NCBI GenBank assembly: GCA_900315735.1
Contig: ONAD01000003.1
Coordinates: 1-64,000, forward strand
DNA: 64,000 nt
DNA from: an uncultured Lachnospiraceae bacterium
GTDB lineage: Bacteria; Bacillota; Clostridia; Lachnospirales; Lachnospiraceae
Direction: 5' to 3'
Shown here: positions 35,017 through 44,619 of the stretch, in pieces
Layout: each line of letters starts with the position of its first letter
Position numbering within the stretch: the stretch's first letter is position 1
Position numbers and translations under genes: made by a program
Notes under the pieces: model-generated
The model's database searches: none
The model's input: only the letters and a program-made list of their open reading frames with translations
Told to the model about the DNA's origin: nothing

Positions 35017-35916
35017 ATGGAAGAAAACAGTATGCAGGAAATATTGAAAAAAGCTGAGGTATTAATAGAGGCATTGCCATATATCCAGCGTTTTAACCGG
35101 AAAATTATCGTAGTAAAATACGGCGGAAGCGCAATGGTAGATGAAGAGTTAAAACAGAGCGTTATTCAGGATGTAACTCTTTTGAAACTGGTTGGTTTCA
35201 AACCGATTATCGTTCATGGCGGTGGTAAGGAAATCAGCAAATGGGTAGCAAAGGCCGGAATGGAGCCGGAATTTATCAATGGACTTCGTAAAACCGATGC
35301 ACCTACCATGGAAATTGCCGAGATGGTTCTTGGAAAAGTGAATAAATCACTGGTTCAGATGGTAGAAAAGCTTGGCGTAAACGCAGTAGGTATCAGCGGC
35401 AAAGACGGCGGCCTGCTGAAGGTAAAGAAGAAATTATCCAATGGACAGGATATCGGATATGTTGGTGAAGTCAAGGAAGTAAATCCGAAGATTTTATACG
35501 ACCTTCTGGAAAAAGATTTTCTGCCGATTATCTGCCCGGTAGGTCTTGATGATAATTATGATACTTATAATATCAATGCGGATGATGCAGCTTGTGCAAT
35601 TGCCCGTGCCGTACAGGCAGAAAAGCTTGCATTCCTTACAGATATTGAAGGTGTATACAAAGATCCAAATGATAAATCTACATTGATTTCCGAACTTAAG
35701 ATTTCAGATGCCCATAAGTTGATTGAGGACGGTTATATTGGCGGCGGAATGCTTCCAAAATTAAATAACTGCATCGATGCCATTGAAAATGGAGTATCAA
35801 GAGTACATATCTTAGATGGCAGAATTGCACATTGTCTGTTACTGGAAATCTTTACGAACCGTGGAATCGGAACTGCAATTTTAGGAGATACGGAGGAAAA
35901 GTTTTATCATGAATAA
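35017..35916 (+). CDS. argB: N-acetylglutamate kinase
   Basis: A 299-residue amino-acid kinase that phosphorylates N-acetylglutamate. VVKYGGSAM (residues 32-40) and [10 protein letters not shown] near 67 form the phosphate and substrate loops; the glutamate-binding [10 protein letters not shown] is near residue 187 and GGGMLPKL near 244. The length and N-terminal helix ([19 protein letters not shown]) match the arginine-inhibited hexameric form, so end-product feedback is likely. It overlaps argD by eight bases, implying coupled translation. Confidence 0.96.
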   Translation: MEENSMQEILKKAEVLIEALPYIQRFNRKIIVVKYGGSAMVDEELKQSVIQDVTLLKLVGFKPIIVHGGGKEISKWVAKAGMEPEFINGLRKTDAPTMEIAEMVLGKVNKSLVQMVEKLGVNAVGISGKDGGLLKVKKKLSNGQDIGYVGEVKEVNPKILYDLLEKDFLPIICPVGLDDNYDTYNINADDAACAIARAVQAEKLAFLTDIEGVYKDPNDKSTLISELKISDAHKLIEDGYIGGGMLPKLNNCIDAIENGVSRVHILDGRIAHCLLLEIFTNRGIGTAILGDTEEKFYHE

Positions 35917-37102
35917 ACAGGAATATATGGATTGCGAAGATAAGGCATTATTACATACTTATAATCGTTTCCCGCTGGTATTAGACCATGGTGAGGGCGT
36001 ATATCTTTATGATACCGATGGAAAGAAGTATCTTGATTTTGCGGCAGGTATTGCAGTAGAAGCATTGGGATACAGCAATGAAGCTTATAAGCAGGCATTG
36101 AAAGACCAGATTGATAAAATTACACATACATCAAATCTTTATTACAATGTTCCAATTATGGAAGCTGCAGAGAAATTTTTAAAAATTTCCAAAATGGACA
36201 GAGTTTTCTTCACCAACAGCGGTGCAGAAGCCATTGAGGGAGCAATCAAGGCTGCAAAAAAATATGCCTATACCAGAGATGGTCATGCAGATCATGAGAT
36301 TATTGCCATGAACCATTCTTTCCATGGAAGAACCTTAGGCGCATTATCCGTAACCGGAAATGCTCATTACAGAGAACCGTTTGAGCCTCTTTGCGGTGGA
36401 GTAAAGTTTGCAGACTTTAATGATATCGAAAGTGTAAAAGCACAGGTAACAGAAAAAACTTGTGCGATTATCTTTGAAACAGTACAGGGTGAAGGCGGAA
36501 TTTATCCGGCAGAGGAATCCTTTATGAAAGAGATTTATGCTCTCTGTAAAGAAAAAGACATTCTTCTTATCTTAGATGAAATCCAGTGCGGAATGGGAAG
36601 AACCGGAGAAATGTTTGCATGGCAGCATTATGGAATCAAACCGGATATTCTGACCAGTGCCAAAGCATTGGGCTGTGGAGTGCCGGTAGGAGCTTTTGCC
36701 ATGACAGAGCATGTGGCAGAGAAATCCTTAGCACCGGGTGACCACGGAACCACATATGGCGGAAATCCATTTGTTGGAGCCGCAGTCAGCAAGGTGATTG
36801 ATTTATTCGAAGAATTAAAGATTACAGACCATGTAAAAGAAATTGCAGCTTATCTGGAAAGTGAACTGGATAAACTGGTAGAGGAATATGACTTTATCAC
36901 AGCACGTCGTGGTATGGGACTGATGCAGGGACTGGTAAGTACGAAGCCTGTCGGAACCATTGCAGCAGAAGCGTTAAAAGAAGGTTTAATTATTATAACA
37001 GCAGGCGCAGATGTAATCCGTATGGTGCCACCGCTTGTAATTGAAAAAGAGCATGTGGATGAAATGATAACGAAACTGAAAAAAGTACTGGATCGTATAT
37101 AG
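35909..37102 (+). CDS. argD: Acetylornithine aminotransferase
   Basis: A 397-residue PLP enzyme converting N-acetylglutamate semialdehyde to N-acetylornithine. Family signatures: [17 protein letters not shown] near residue 99, the aspartate motif [13 protein letters not shown] near 221, and the PLP Lys in [12 protein letters not shown] near 250. Start ATG 35909 lies inside the end of argB with GGAGGAAAAG before it. The arg operon as seen is argC-GNAT-argJ-argB-argD. Confidence 0.95.
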   Translation: MNKQEYMDCEDKALLHTYNRFPLVLDHGEGVYLYDTDGKKYLDFAAGIAVEALGYSNEAYKQALKDQIDKITHTSNLYYNVPIMEAAEKFLKISKMDRVFFTNSGAEAIEGAIKAAKKYAYTRDGHADHEIIAMNHSFHGRTLGALSVTGNAHYREPFEPLCGGVKFADFNDIESVKAQVTEKTCAIIFETVQGEGGIYPAEESFMKEIYALCKEKDILLILDEIQCGMGRTGEMFAWQHYGIKPDILTSAKALGCGVPVGAFAMTEHVAEKSLAPGDHGTTYGGNPFVGAAVSKVIDLFEELKITDHVKEIAAYLESELDKLVEEYDFITARRGMGLMQGLVSTKPVGTIAAEALKEGLIIITAGADVIRMVPPLVIEKEHVDEMITKLKKVLDRI

Positions 37103-37111
37103 GCAGGGGAT

Positions 37112-38272
37112 ATGAAAAAGAAAACAAAAGAAATCATAGAAACAACAACGCTGGCAGTGGGAGTTATCCTGCTGTCAGCGACTGCATTTTATAGCAGCAG
37201 CAAAGAAACTGGAAAAACAGAGTTAAAAACAGAGTTAAAAACAGACGGAAAAGAGCAGACAGCATCTGGTCGGGAAACAAAAGAAGCATATGAAGCAGCG
37301 CAAAAAGAGCTTTCTTTCTGGTATGGTGATGCGGACTGTAAGGACTATTTTGAACAGTGTGCACTGGATTACTATGCAAAAACCGGTACAGCAGTGGATG
37401 TCCGTTATGTAGATGAGACATCTTATCTTGAGCAGATTTATGATGCGACCATGGCGGAAGAAGATTATCCGGATTTGTACCTTACCTGGAATGATGCAAA
37501 AGATAAGGCATATTTATATGGCGTTGCAACAGAGGATGAATATCCAGTATTTTTTGATACGCTGGTAATGGTATATCAGAAGGAAAATTTCCCGGAAGCA
37601 CCGGAGAGCATTTCAGAAATTTTAGACTATGGACAGAATAACCTTTTAGGAGAAGGCGTGGGAAATCTGCTGGAATGGAATGTGGCAGATGGATTTTATG
37701 ATTATCCGTTTGTAGGCGGTGAAGTGGAATGGAACGAGACAGACTATGCACTTTCCACTACATATGGAGGAAAATATAATGATGAATTAACTTTCTATAA
37801 AAACCTTTCGGAGACTGTTGGTATCGATACGGATGAAATCAGCAGAGAGCAGGTAGTGGAGAATTTTAATCAGGGAGCATCTTTGTGTGCAATCATTGAT
37901 TCTGATGATTTAAATAAGATTACAGCAGAAAATTATGGCGTTTGCGTGCTTCCAATGTTAGACGATACCACACCGATGCAGGGGATTGCCAGAACGGGGA
38001 TTCTTTTGGTAAATGAATTTTCAGAGAAAAAAGATATGGCGGCTGATTTTGCTGCTTTTATAGAAAAAGAAGAAGTGGATGTTCTGCATGCAATGACCGG
38101 TCATATTTCTACAGATGAAGGTGCCAACCGGGATGAAGCAGAACAGGCAGCTTTTATACAGTACCAGAACAGCCGGCTGGTACCGGATGCAGCAAATGCA
38201 GGAGAGTTCTGGTCAGAATTTACAAGACAGATGAAGATGCTGTGGAATGGCGGCAGCCTGCCACAGGAATAA
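37112..38272 (+). CDS. Extracellular solute-binding-like protein, membrane-tethered
   Basis: A 386-residue protein, 9 bases after argD. Residues 8-28 (IIETTTLAVGVILLSATAFY) form a single membrane anchor with no lipobox Cys. A short repeat (ELKTELKT, from a duplicated 12-bp unit at 37218-37241) leads to a domain like family 1 sugar-type solute-binding proteins: LSFWYGDADCKDYFEQCA, YPDLYLTWNDAKDKAYLYG, and the late TGILLVNEFSEKKDMAADFAAFI. No permease or ATPase gene is near, so an uptake role is uncertain; it could be a sensor or a lone binding protein. Confidence 0.65.
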   Translation: MKKKTKEIIETTTLAVGVILLSATAFYSSSKETGKTELKTELKTDGKEQTASGRETKEAYEAAQKELSFWYGDADCKDYFEQCALDYYAKTGTAVDVRYVDETSYLEQIYDATMAEEDYPDLYLTWNDAKDKAYLYGVATEDEYPVFFDTLVMVYQKENFPEAPESISEILDYGQNNLLGEGVGNLLEWNVADGFYDYPFVGGEVEWNETDYALSTTYGGKYNDELTFYKNLSETVGIDTDEISREQVVENFNQGASLCAIIDSDDLNKITAENYGVCVLPMLDDTTPMQGIARTGILLVNEFSEKKDMAADFAAFIEKEEVDVLHAMTGHISTDEGANRDEAEQAAFIQYQNSRLVPDAANAGEFWSEFTRQMKMLWNGGSLPQE

Positions 38273-38286
38273 TTTGAAAATACTAC

Positions 38287-38315
38287 TTGTATAAAAGAAA
38301 AATTTTCGTTAAAAT
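38287..38315 (+). promoter_or_regulatory. Promoter for the comEA-like gene
   Basis: TTGTAT (38287-38292), 17-bp spacer, TAAAAT (38310-38315). Confidence 0.6.
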
Positions 38316-38342
38316 AGAAAGCAGTAAGCATTAGGGGACTTT

Positions 38343-38366
38343 CTTACATAACAGAATTTATGTAAG
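38343..38366 (+). promoter_or_regulatory. Hairpin touching the comEA ribosome binding site
   Basis: CTTACATAA (38343-38351) pairs with TTATGTAAG (38358-38366), loop of 6. The 3' arm runs into the AGGGAG ribosome binding site (38365-38370). It could lower translation or be a protein-binding palindrome. Confidence 0.5.
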
Positions 38367-38378
38367 GGAGTGATACGG

Positions 38379-38954
38379 ATGAAAAAAGTCGGGTTATTAG
38401 TTCTGGCTTTATATTTTGGAATTGTATATACGGCATGTGGAAAAGAAGATACCGTATATTTTGAGCCGGATACGCAAAAGGAGAGCGAAGAGGTTACAGA
38501 AGCTGCCTTATGCCCGCCGGCTTCTTGTTATGTATATGTCTGCGGTGAGGTAGTGCACCCGGGGGTATATGAAGTGGCAGAAGGAGCCAGGGTCTGCGAT
38601 GTATTAGAACTGGCAGGAGGCTTAAAGGATGCTGCAGCAAAAGAGGCACTCAATCAGGCAGAACCGGTTGTTGACGGACAGATGATAAAGGTGCCGGATG
38701 AAGAGACTTACCTTTTGCAGCAGACAGAGCGTGCAGATCTAACGGTAGAGCCGGAGGATGGCAGAATCAATCTGAATACAGCATCAAAGGAACAGCTTAT
38801 GACGCTTTCCGGGATTGGAGAATCAAAAGCTGAGACAATTATTTCTTACCGGGAAAAGAATGGCACATTTCAGACCATCGAAGATTTGATGAATATTCCC
38901 GGAATTAAAAATGGTGTTTTTGAAAAAATAAAAGATAATATTAGGGTTAACTGA
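38379..38954 (+). CDS. comEA: ComEA-like helix-hairpin-helix DNA-binding protein
   Basis: A 191-residue exported protein. The signal segment ends in YTAC, a slightly atypical lipobox. A SLBB domain (SCYVYVCGEVVHPGVYEVAEGAR, about residues 48-110) is followed by two helix-hairpin-helix motifs at the C-terminus (INLNTASKEQLMTLSGIGESKAETI...DLMNIPGIKNGVF). ComEA binds incoming DNA at the cell surface and passes it to ComEC, which is encoded 3 kb downstream. ATG 38379 was chosen over a GTG three codons earlier because AGGGAG ends 8 bases before it. Confidence 0.88.
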   Translation: MKKVGLLVLALYFGIVYTACGKEDTVYFEPDTQKESEEVTEAALCPPASCYVYVCGEVVHPGVYEVAEGARVCDVLELAGGLKDAAAKEALNQAEPVVDGQMIKVPDEETYLLQQTERADLTVEPEDGRINLNTASKEQLMTLSGIGESKAETIISYREKNGTFQTIEDLMNIPGIKNGVFEKIKDNIRVN

Positions 38955-38962
38955 GGTGTAAA

Positions 38963-39652
38963 ATGGCAAAAAAAGTTCTGGTTGTGGACGACGAAAAATT
39001 AATAGTGAAAGGAATCCGTTTTTCATTGGAACAGGATGGAATGGAAGTAACCTGTGCATATGATGGTGAAGAGGCATTACGTCTGGCACAGGAAAATAAA
39101 TTTGATATGATTTTACTGGATATCATGCTTCCGAAAATGGATGGATTTGAAGTGTGTCAGGCAATCCGGGAATTTTCTAATATGCCAATCGTCATGCTGA
39201 CGGCAAAGGGCGATGATATGGATAAAATCTTAGGACTGGAATATGGCGCAGATGATTATATCACCAAACCGTTTAACATTCTTGAGGTAAAAGCAAGAAT
39301 CAAAGCAATTATGCGAAGAACTGCTGCCAGTGAGCCGAAGGAAGAAAATTCAAAAGTAATCGAGAGCGGCGATTTGAAATTAGACTGTGAGAGCCGCAGA
39401 CTGTTTGTACAGGGAAGAGAGATTAATCTGACAGCCAAGGAATTTGATTTGTTAGAGCTTCTTGTTATGAATCCGAATAAGGTATACAGCCGTGAAAATC
39501 TTCTGAATCTGGTATGGGGTTATGAATATCCGGGTGATGTCAGAACGGTAGATGTTCATGTGCGTAGACTGCGTGAGAAGATTGAACCGAATCCAAGTGA
39601 GCCAAAATATGTGCACACCAAATGGGGCGTAGGCTATTTCTATCAGAAATAA
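38963..39652 (+). CDS. OmpR/PhoB-family response regulator
   Basis: A 229-residue two-component regulator. The receiver domain (residues 1-120) has the acidic pair in VVDDEK, phosphorylated Asp53 (LLDIMLPKMDG), conserved Thr in MLTAKGDD and Lys in YITKPF. The C-terminal winged helix ends ...RTVDVHVRRLREKIEPNP and GYFYQK. GAGGTG precedes the ATG, 8 bases after comEA. Its kinase is the next gene. The regulated genes are not known; the GerMN lipoprotein and comEC immediately downstream are candidates by position. Confidence 0.93.
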   Translation: MAKKVLVVDDEKLIVKGIRFSLEQDGMEVTCAYDGEEALRLAQENKFDMILLDIMLPKMDGFEVCQAIREFSNMPIVMLTAKGDDMDKILGLEYGADDYITKPFNILEVKARIKAIMRRTAASEPKEENSKVIESGDLKLDCESRRLFVQGREINLTAKEFDLLELLVMNPNKVYSRENLLNLVWGYEYPGDVRTVDVHVRRLREKIEPNPSEPKYVHTKWGVGYFYQK

Positions 39653-39684
39653 AACTATGTAGCAGAGGATGAAGGTACAGACTT

Positions 39685-41133
39685 ATGAATAGAAAAAAAG
39701 GTATTCGTAATTTTTTGAAAAGCATGAAATTCCGGCTGATTTGTCTTTTTATGCTGATTGGGATTTTGACAGGAGTTTTAATCCGGGTTGGAATTTTAAC
39801 TTCTTATGAGAGACATGCGGTTTCCAACCGGAGTGTGGATGTAATCGGTCAGGCAAAGATTCTTGCAAATCAGATGGTTTCTACGGATTATATCAATGGA
39901 GCGGAGTCCGAAAGTATCACTTCACAGTTACAGCAGATGTCACGTATTTATGATGGAAGAATTCTTCTGATAGATTCCTCTTTTCATATTATAAAGGATA
40001 CGTATGATTTAGATACCAATAAGACGATTATTTCCGAGGAAGTAATAAAATCTTTTCAGGGAAATGATTCTACAAATTATGATGCGGATAATCATTATGT
40101 GGAAATGACCATCCCACTGACTACGGATAATGTAGAGACCGGAGAAAAGAATATTATCGGAGTGCTCCTTATCAGTGTTTCGACAGACAGTATTCTTGCC
40201 AACCTGGAGCATATGAGAAATACAGCACTTGTTTTGCAGATAGTTGGTGCAGTACTGCTTTTTGCTGTCAGCGTATTTTTTGCTATCCGTCTGACAGATC
40301 CGTTGAAGAATATGGCATCTTCAATTGCTGAGATTCAGAACGGATACGGAACCAGTGATGGGGAACTGATGATTAAGGATTATTCTGAGACCGTTCAGAT
40401 TTCCGAGAAATTCAATAAGCTCTATAGCAGAATGAAGATGTTAGATGATTCCAGACAGGAATTTGTATCGAATGTGTCTCATGAGCTGAAGACACCGCTT
40501 ACTTCCATGAAGGTACTGGCGGATTCCTTGAACGGACAGGAAGATGTTCCGGTAGAATTATATCGTGAATTTATGCTGGATATTGGAAATGAAATTGAGC
40601 GTGAAAATAAGATTATCAATGATTTGCTTTCACTGGTTAAGATGGACAAGTCTGCATCTGATTTGAATATCACTTCTGTAAATATCAATGAGATGCTGGA
40701 TTTGATTTTAAAGAGATTAAAACCGATTGCGGAGAAGCAGCATGTAGATTTAGTGCTGGAAAGCTTCCGCCCTGTTACCGCGGAAATTGACGAGGTGAAA
40801 CTGACGCTTGCCATCACCAATCTGGTGGAAAATGCAATCAAATATAATAAGGAAGATGGTTGGGTACATGTATCCTTAAATGCGGATTATCAGTATTTCT
40901 ATCTTAAGGTAGAAGATTCCGGTATCGGCATTCCGGAGGATTCCTTAGAGCATATTTATGAAAGATTCTATCGTGTAGACAAGTCTCATTCCAGAGAAAT
41001 CGGTGGAACCGGACTTGGTCTTGCCATTACAAGAAATGCAATATTAATGCACCGTGGTGCAATCAAGGTGTTTAGTACAGAAGGAGAGGGAACACTCTTT
41101 ACCGTACGGATTCCGTTGAATTATATTGCCTAG
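39685..41133 (+). CDS. Sensor histidine kinase
   Basis: A 482-residue membrane kinase paired with the preceding regulator. Membrane segments lie at about 15-35 and 187-207, with an extracellular sensing region between them. A HAMP domain follows (about 208-260). His266 (SHELKTPLTSMKV) is the phosphoacceptor; the N-box is NLVENAIKYN near 383 and the G-boxes are VEDSGIGIP and GGTGLGLAI. The layout is the WalK/PhoR type without a PAS domain. It ends inside the upstream region of the GerMN gene, which starts 10 bases later. Confidence 0.92.
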   Translation: MNRKKGIRNFLKSMKFRLICLFMLIGILTGVLIRVGILTSYERHAVSNRSVDVIGQAKILANQMVSTDYINGAESESITSQLQQMSRIYDGRILLIDSSFHIIKDTYDLDTNKTIISEEVIKSFQGNDSTNYDADNHYVEMTIPLTTDNVETGEKNIIGVLLISVSTDSILANLEHMRNTALVLQIVGAVLLFAVSVFFAIRLTDPLKNMASSIAEIQNGYGTSDGELMIKDYSETVQISEKFNKLYSRMKMLDDSRQEFVSNVSHELKTPLTSMKVLADSLNGQEDVPVELYREFMLDIGNEIERENKIINDLLSLVKMDKSASDLNITSVNINEMLDLILKRLKPIAEKQHVDLVLESFRPVTAEIDEVKLTLAITNLVENAIKYNKEDGWVHVSLNADYQYFYLKVEDSGIGIPEDSLEHIYERFYRVDKSHSREIGGTGLGLAITRNAILMHRGAIKVFSTEGEGTLFTVRIPLNYIA

Positions 41134-41143
41134 GAGGTCTGGC

Positions 41144-42091
41144 ATGAAGAAAATTGCAGGATGGCTGAGTCTTATCCTTCTGATGTCACTGTTCGCAGGG
41201 TGTGGCAGACAGCAGGCGGATGATTCGGCATATCATATTTATTATCTGAATAAAGAGAAAACGAAAGTAGTAGAGCAGCCGTATGACCTGAAGGAAGGAA
41301 AAACGGATGATATGATTGCGGAGCTTTTGGATGCATTGTGTACCAATACGGACAGTGTGGAGTACCAGAAACCGGTTCCGGGTGATGTTACGATTACAGA
41401 CTGGACACTGGAAAGCAATCAGTTGTTTCTCTATTTTAATGAAAATTATTCCAAAATGCAGTCTACGGATGAGGTTTTGTGCCGTGCAGCAGTGGTAAAG
41501 ACACTGGTACAGCTTCGGGATGTAAAATATGTCTCTTTTTATGTGGGAGATGCACCATTGACAGACAGCCGGGAAAATGTAATCGGACTGATGACAGAAG
41601 AAAGCTTTGTTGAGAATCCGGGAGAACAGATTAATTCCATCCAGACAACAACATTGCATTTATATTATGCAAATGCAGATGGAAGCGGTCTGGTAAAATG
41701 TGAAAAGGAAGTACAGTACAGCAGTAACATTTCCATGGAAAAACTGATTATGGAGAATCTCTTAAAGGGACCGGATGATAAGAATTTGAAAGCACCACTT
41801 CCGGAAGGAACAAAGTTAGTAAATGTGACTACCACCAATGGAACCTGCTATGTTACATTAGATGAAGCGTTCCTGAACCAGAATTATGAAATACAGGAGC
41901 CGATAGTCATTTATTCTATCGTGGATTCTTTGTCAGAGATTTCCACCATCAGCAAGGTACAGATTTCCGTAAATGGAAAGACCAGCGGCGTATACCGGGA
42001 CAGCTTTGCTTTAGACCAGTTATATGAGAGAAATCTTGATTATGTAGTAAGTGAAGATACAGAAGAGGTAGTATCAACTGAAACACCTTAG
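41144..42091 (+). CDS. GerMN-domain lipoprotein
   Basis: A 315-residue lipoprotein starting at ATG 41144 behind TAGGAGG. The signal peptide ends in the lipobox FAGC. Two GerMN repeats follow, roughly residues 30-150 and 165-285; each has the pattern of a Tyr-rich strand (YHIYYLNKEKTKVV; TLHLYYANADGSG), then a GP-or-T-containing helix (MEKLIMENLLKGPDD) and a strand such as VTTTNGTCYVTLDE. GerMN occurs in GerM, needed for spore septum and germination, and in LpqB, which partners the MtrAB two-component system. Its place behind a kinase gene fits an LpqB-like partner role. Confidence 0.85.
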   Translation: MKKIAGWLSLILLMSLFAGCGRQQADDSAYHIYYLNKEKTKVVEQPYDLKEGKTDDMIAELLDALCTNTDSVEYQKPVPGDVTITDWTLESNQLFLYFNENYSKMQSTDEVLCRAAVVKTLVQLRDVKYVSFYVGDAPLTDSRENVIGLMTEESFVENPGEQINSIQTTTLHLYYANADGSGLVKCEKEVQYSSNISMEKLIMENLLKGPDDKNLKAPLPEGTKLVNVTTTNGTCYVTLDEAFLNQNYEIQEPIVIYSIVDSLSEISTISKVQISVNGKTSGVYRDSFALDQLYERNLDYVVSEDTEEVVSTETP

Positions 42092-42161
42092 CTTTCATAA
42101 AAAAGAACGGAAATAGAACAGTAAGGAAAAATAGCAAGGGAAAATAGTAAGGAGTGGTTCT

Positions 42162-44576
42162 ATTATAATAATAAAACGCCCCTTATGTTATGGAACGGTA
42201 CTGTTTCTGTGCGGTATCGTAGTCTGTTTGTCTGTTCCTGCGGCAGCCAGAATATGTATGGGCCTCTTTATAGCAGGATGTCAGGGATATCTTTTGGCAT
42301 CCTGGAAGACAAAGAGGCAAAGTGCATACCGTCTGGCTGCTGTGCTTGGAATGCTGGGCTTTTTGCTGGGGATGACAAGAATGCTCTATGCACAGCAGCA
42401 GAGCCTCGCAGTACAAAATATGCTGCAGGAGCAGGAAGTATTATCCGGGCAGGAACAGCAAACAGTTATACAGGGGAAAATAACAAAGAAAGAACGAAAA
42501 AATAATCAGACAAGATTATATCTGAATCATGTATTCTTGCGGATTGGAGAAAACACTTATAAAACCAATCCGGTCCTGGTTCAATTCAAAGAAGAACCGT
42601 CTTTCCAGTCGTGTCGTATTGGAACAACCATTGTATTAGAAGGAAATATCCGACAGCTCAATCATGCTTCCAATGATGGAAATTATGACGAATATCAGTA
42701 TTATCACAGCCAGAATATAGACTATCATTTTATTGCGGAGAAGATTTGTGGTGTATCCGGCAGGGAAAATATTGTAAAAGAGAACCTTTTTCTATTAAAA
42801 GAAAAGTTAAAAGAAGATTATATAAAATATTTATCTGAAAGAAATGCTGGGATTCTTGGCACAATGCTGTTGGGAGATAAAGAACTTTTGGAGCGGGATG
42901 TGACAACTACGTTTCAACAGGCAGGTGCCAGCCATATTCTTGTAATCAGTGGCATGCATATTTCCTGTATCGGCTTGTTCTTATATGAAATGCTTCGAAA
43001 GAGAGGAAGCTTTCTTCTGGCAGGTCTTATAGCTGTGGGAACATTATTTCTTTATGTGGAAATGACAGGAGTGGGAACATCAGCACTTCGTGCATGGATT
43101 ATGTTTGCGTTGCTGATGGCGGCAAAGATACTGGGACGAAGCTATGACAGCCGGACTGCGCTTGTGATAGCATTGCTTTTATTGCTTTGGGATAACCCAT
43201 GGCTCATCGGCTATGCCGGACTTCAGTTTTCGGTGGCAGCAATTCTTGGAGTAGTATTGGTGGCAGAATGTATAGAAGCGGTGCTGCCGGCAGGGGGGAG
43301 CAGGAAGAATATACAAAAGTACTGGCAGAAGGTGAGAAAAAGTTTTGCGATTTCAATGGCGGTACAGCTTATGACGTTTCCACTGGTGGCATACTATTAT
43401 TATGAAATTCCTATTTATGCAGTGCTGTTAAATCTGCTAATTATACCGTTGTTAAGTGTAGTTTTAATTAATGGAATAGCTGCAACAGTGCTTATGGGTG
43501 TCGGAATATGGATAGCGAAACCTGCAATTGTTCTGCTGGAAGGACTGTTAAATGTGATTTATATCGGAGTCAGATGGAGCAGTCAGCTCCCGGGTGCAAT
43601 GAAGATTGTCGGACAGTGGTCAGTTCAGAAAATAGCAGCTTATTATCTGCTTTTTGCATGCTTCTGCCTGATAATAAAAAGAAGTAAGAGCTTCGGGAAA
43701 GACGAACATATAACAACAGACATCCATCCGTGTATCAGAAAATGGGCAGGGGTACTGACAGGCATTGTTCTGCTACTTGTGTTTTTACATCCTGCAAGAA
43801 GCAGCCTCTTTCTGGCAATGCTGGATGTGGGACAGGGTGATGGCATTTATCTAAGGCTTGGAAAAGATACGACACTATTTGTGGATGGTGGAAGCACCGA
43901 TGTATCAAAGGTGGGACAGTATCGGATTTTGCCATTTTTAAAAAGCAATGGAATCACAAAGATTGATTACTGGTTTGTAAGCCATTATGACGAAGATCAT
44001 GTGAACGGCTTGCTAGAAATTCTTGAAACAGAGTATCCCATCAAAAATATTATATTGCCGGGAAAGCAGCCGGAAGTAAAGAATTATCAGAGCATATGTG
44101 CACTGGCAGAGCGAAGAAGCATTCCCATCCATTATATGAAGGCAGGGGATTGCATAAGAAGTGGCGAAGATACCATAAGCTGCCTTCTTCCGGACGGAGG
44201 GTATCAGGCAGAGGATGAGAATGGAAAATCCATGATATTGTTCTATCAGACGAAATATATTTCCGGGATATTTACCGGAGATGCCGGAGAAGCAGAGGAA
44301 AAGTGGCTCTTAGAAAAGCTGCGGCTGCAGAAAGTAGATTTCCTTAAAGTAGGACATCATGGCTCAAAGTATTCTTCATCAGAAAATTTTTTAAAGACAC
44401 TTTCACCGGAGCTGGCACTGATTTCCTGTGGGGAAAACAATCGCTATGGGCATCCTCATCAGGAAACCATAAATCGATTAAAGGAAGCATCGGCAGAAAT
44501 TTATGATACCATGAAAGGCGGTCAGATTTCACTGGAAGAGGAGAAGGGAAGAATCACGGTTCAGAGCTTTCGCTAA
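42162..44576 (+). CDS. comEC: ComEC/Rec2 DNA-uptake channel protein, probable ATT start
   Basis: An 804-residue protein if read from ATT 42162. The competence domain has many membrane segments (about 230-490) with GASHILVISGMHISCIGLF near residue 270. The C-terminal metallo-beta-lactamase-like domain has VGQGDGIYL, SHYDEDHVNG and VGHHGSKYSS. It makes the channel for single-stranded DNA entry. The first standard start in frame, TTG 42228, would remove the family's KRPL opening and first membrane helix, which read upstream as KRPLCYGTVLFLCGIVV. AAGGAG at 42149-42154 lies 7 bases before ATT 42162; ATA codons at 42165 and 42168 are alternatives. Confidence 0.88.
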   Translation: MIIIKRPLCYGTVLFLCGIVVCLSVPAAARICMGLFIAGCQGYLLASWKTKRQSAYRLAAVLGMLGFLLGMTRMLYAQQQSLAVQNMLQEQEVLSGQEQQTVIQGKITKKERKNNQTRLYLNHVFLRIGENTYKTNPVLVQFKEEPSFQSCRIGTTIVLEGNIRQLNHASNDGNYDEYQYYHSQNIDYHFIAEKICGVSGRENIVKENLFLLKEKLKEDYIKYLSERNAGILGTMLLGDKELLERDVTTTFQQAGASHILVISGMHISCIGLFLYEMLRKRGSFLLAGLIAVGTLFLYVEMTGVGTSALRAWIMFALLMAAKILGRSYDSRTALVIALLLLLWDNPWLIGYAGLQFSVAAILGVVLVAECIEAVLPAGGSRKNIQKYWQKVRKSFAISMAVQLMTFPLVAYYYYEIPIYAVLLNLLIIPLLSVVLINGIAATVLMGVGIWIAKPAIVLLEGLLNVIYIGVRWSSQLPGAMKIVGQWSVQKIAAYYLLFACFCLIIKRSKSFGKDEHITTDIHPCIRKWAGVLTGIVLLLVFLHPARSSLFLAMLDVGQGDGIYLRLGKDTTLFVDGGSTDVSKVGQYRILPFLKSNGITKIDYWFVSHYDEDHVNGLLEILETEYPIKNIILPGKQPEVKNYQSICALAERRSIPIHYMKAGDCIRSGEDTISCLLPDGGYQAEDENGKSMILFYQTKYISGIFTGDAGEAEEKWLLEKLRLQKVDFLKVGHHGSKYSSSENFLKTLSPELALISCGENNRYGHPHQETINRLKEASAEIYDTMKGGQISLEEEKGRITVQSFR

Positions 44577-44583
44577 GTAGTCT

Positions 44584-44612
44584 TTGATAAAGGGAAAAAA
44601 GTATAGTATAAT
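44584..44612 (+). promoter_or_regulatory. holA promoter giving a leaderless transcript
   Basis: TTGATA (44584-44589), 17-bp spacer, TATAAT (44607-44612). Only 7 bases separate the -10 from the holA ATG. Confidence 0.75.
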
Positions 44613-44619
44613 ATTCAGT

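Noticed and set aside
42228-44576. ComEC starting at TTG 42228
   Set aside because: It would remove the conserved KRPL opening and first membrane helix, and no ribosome binding site precedes it.
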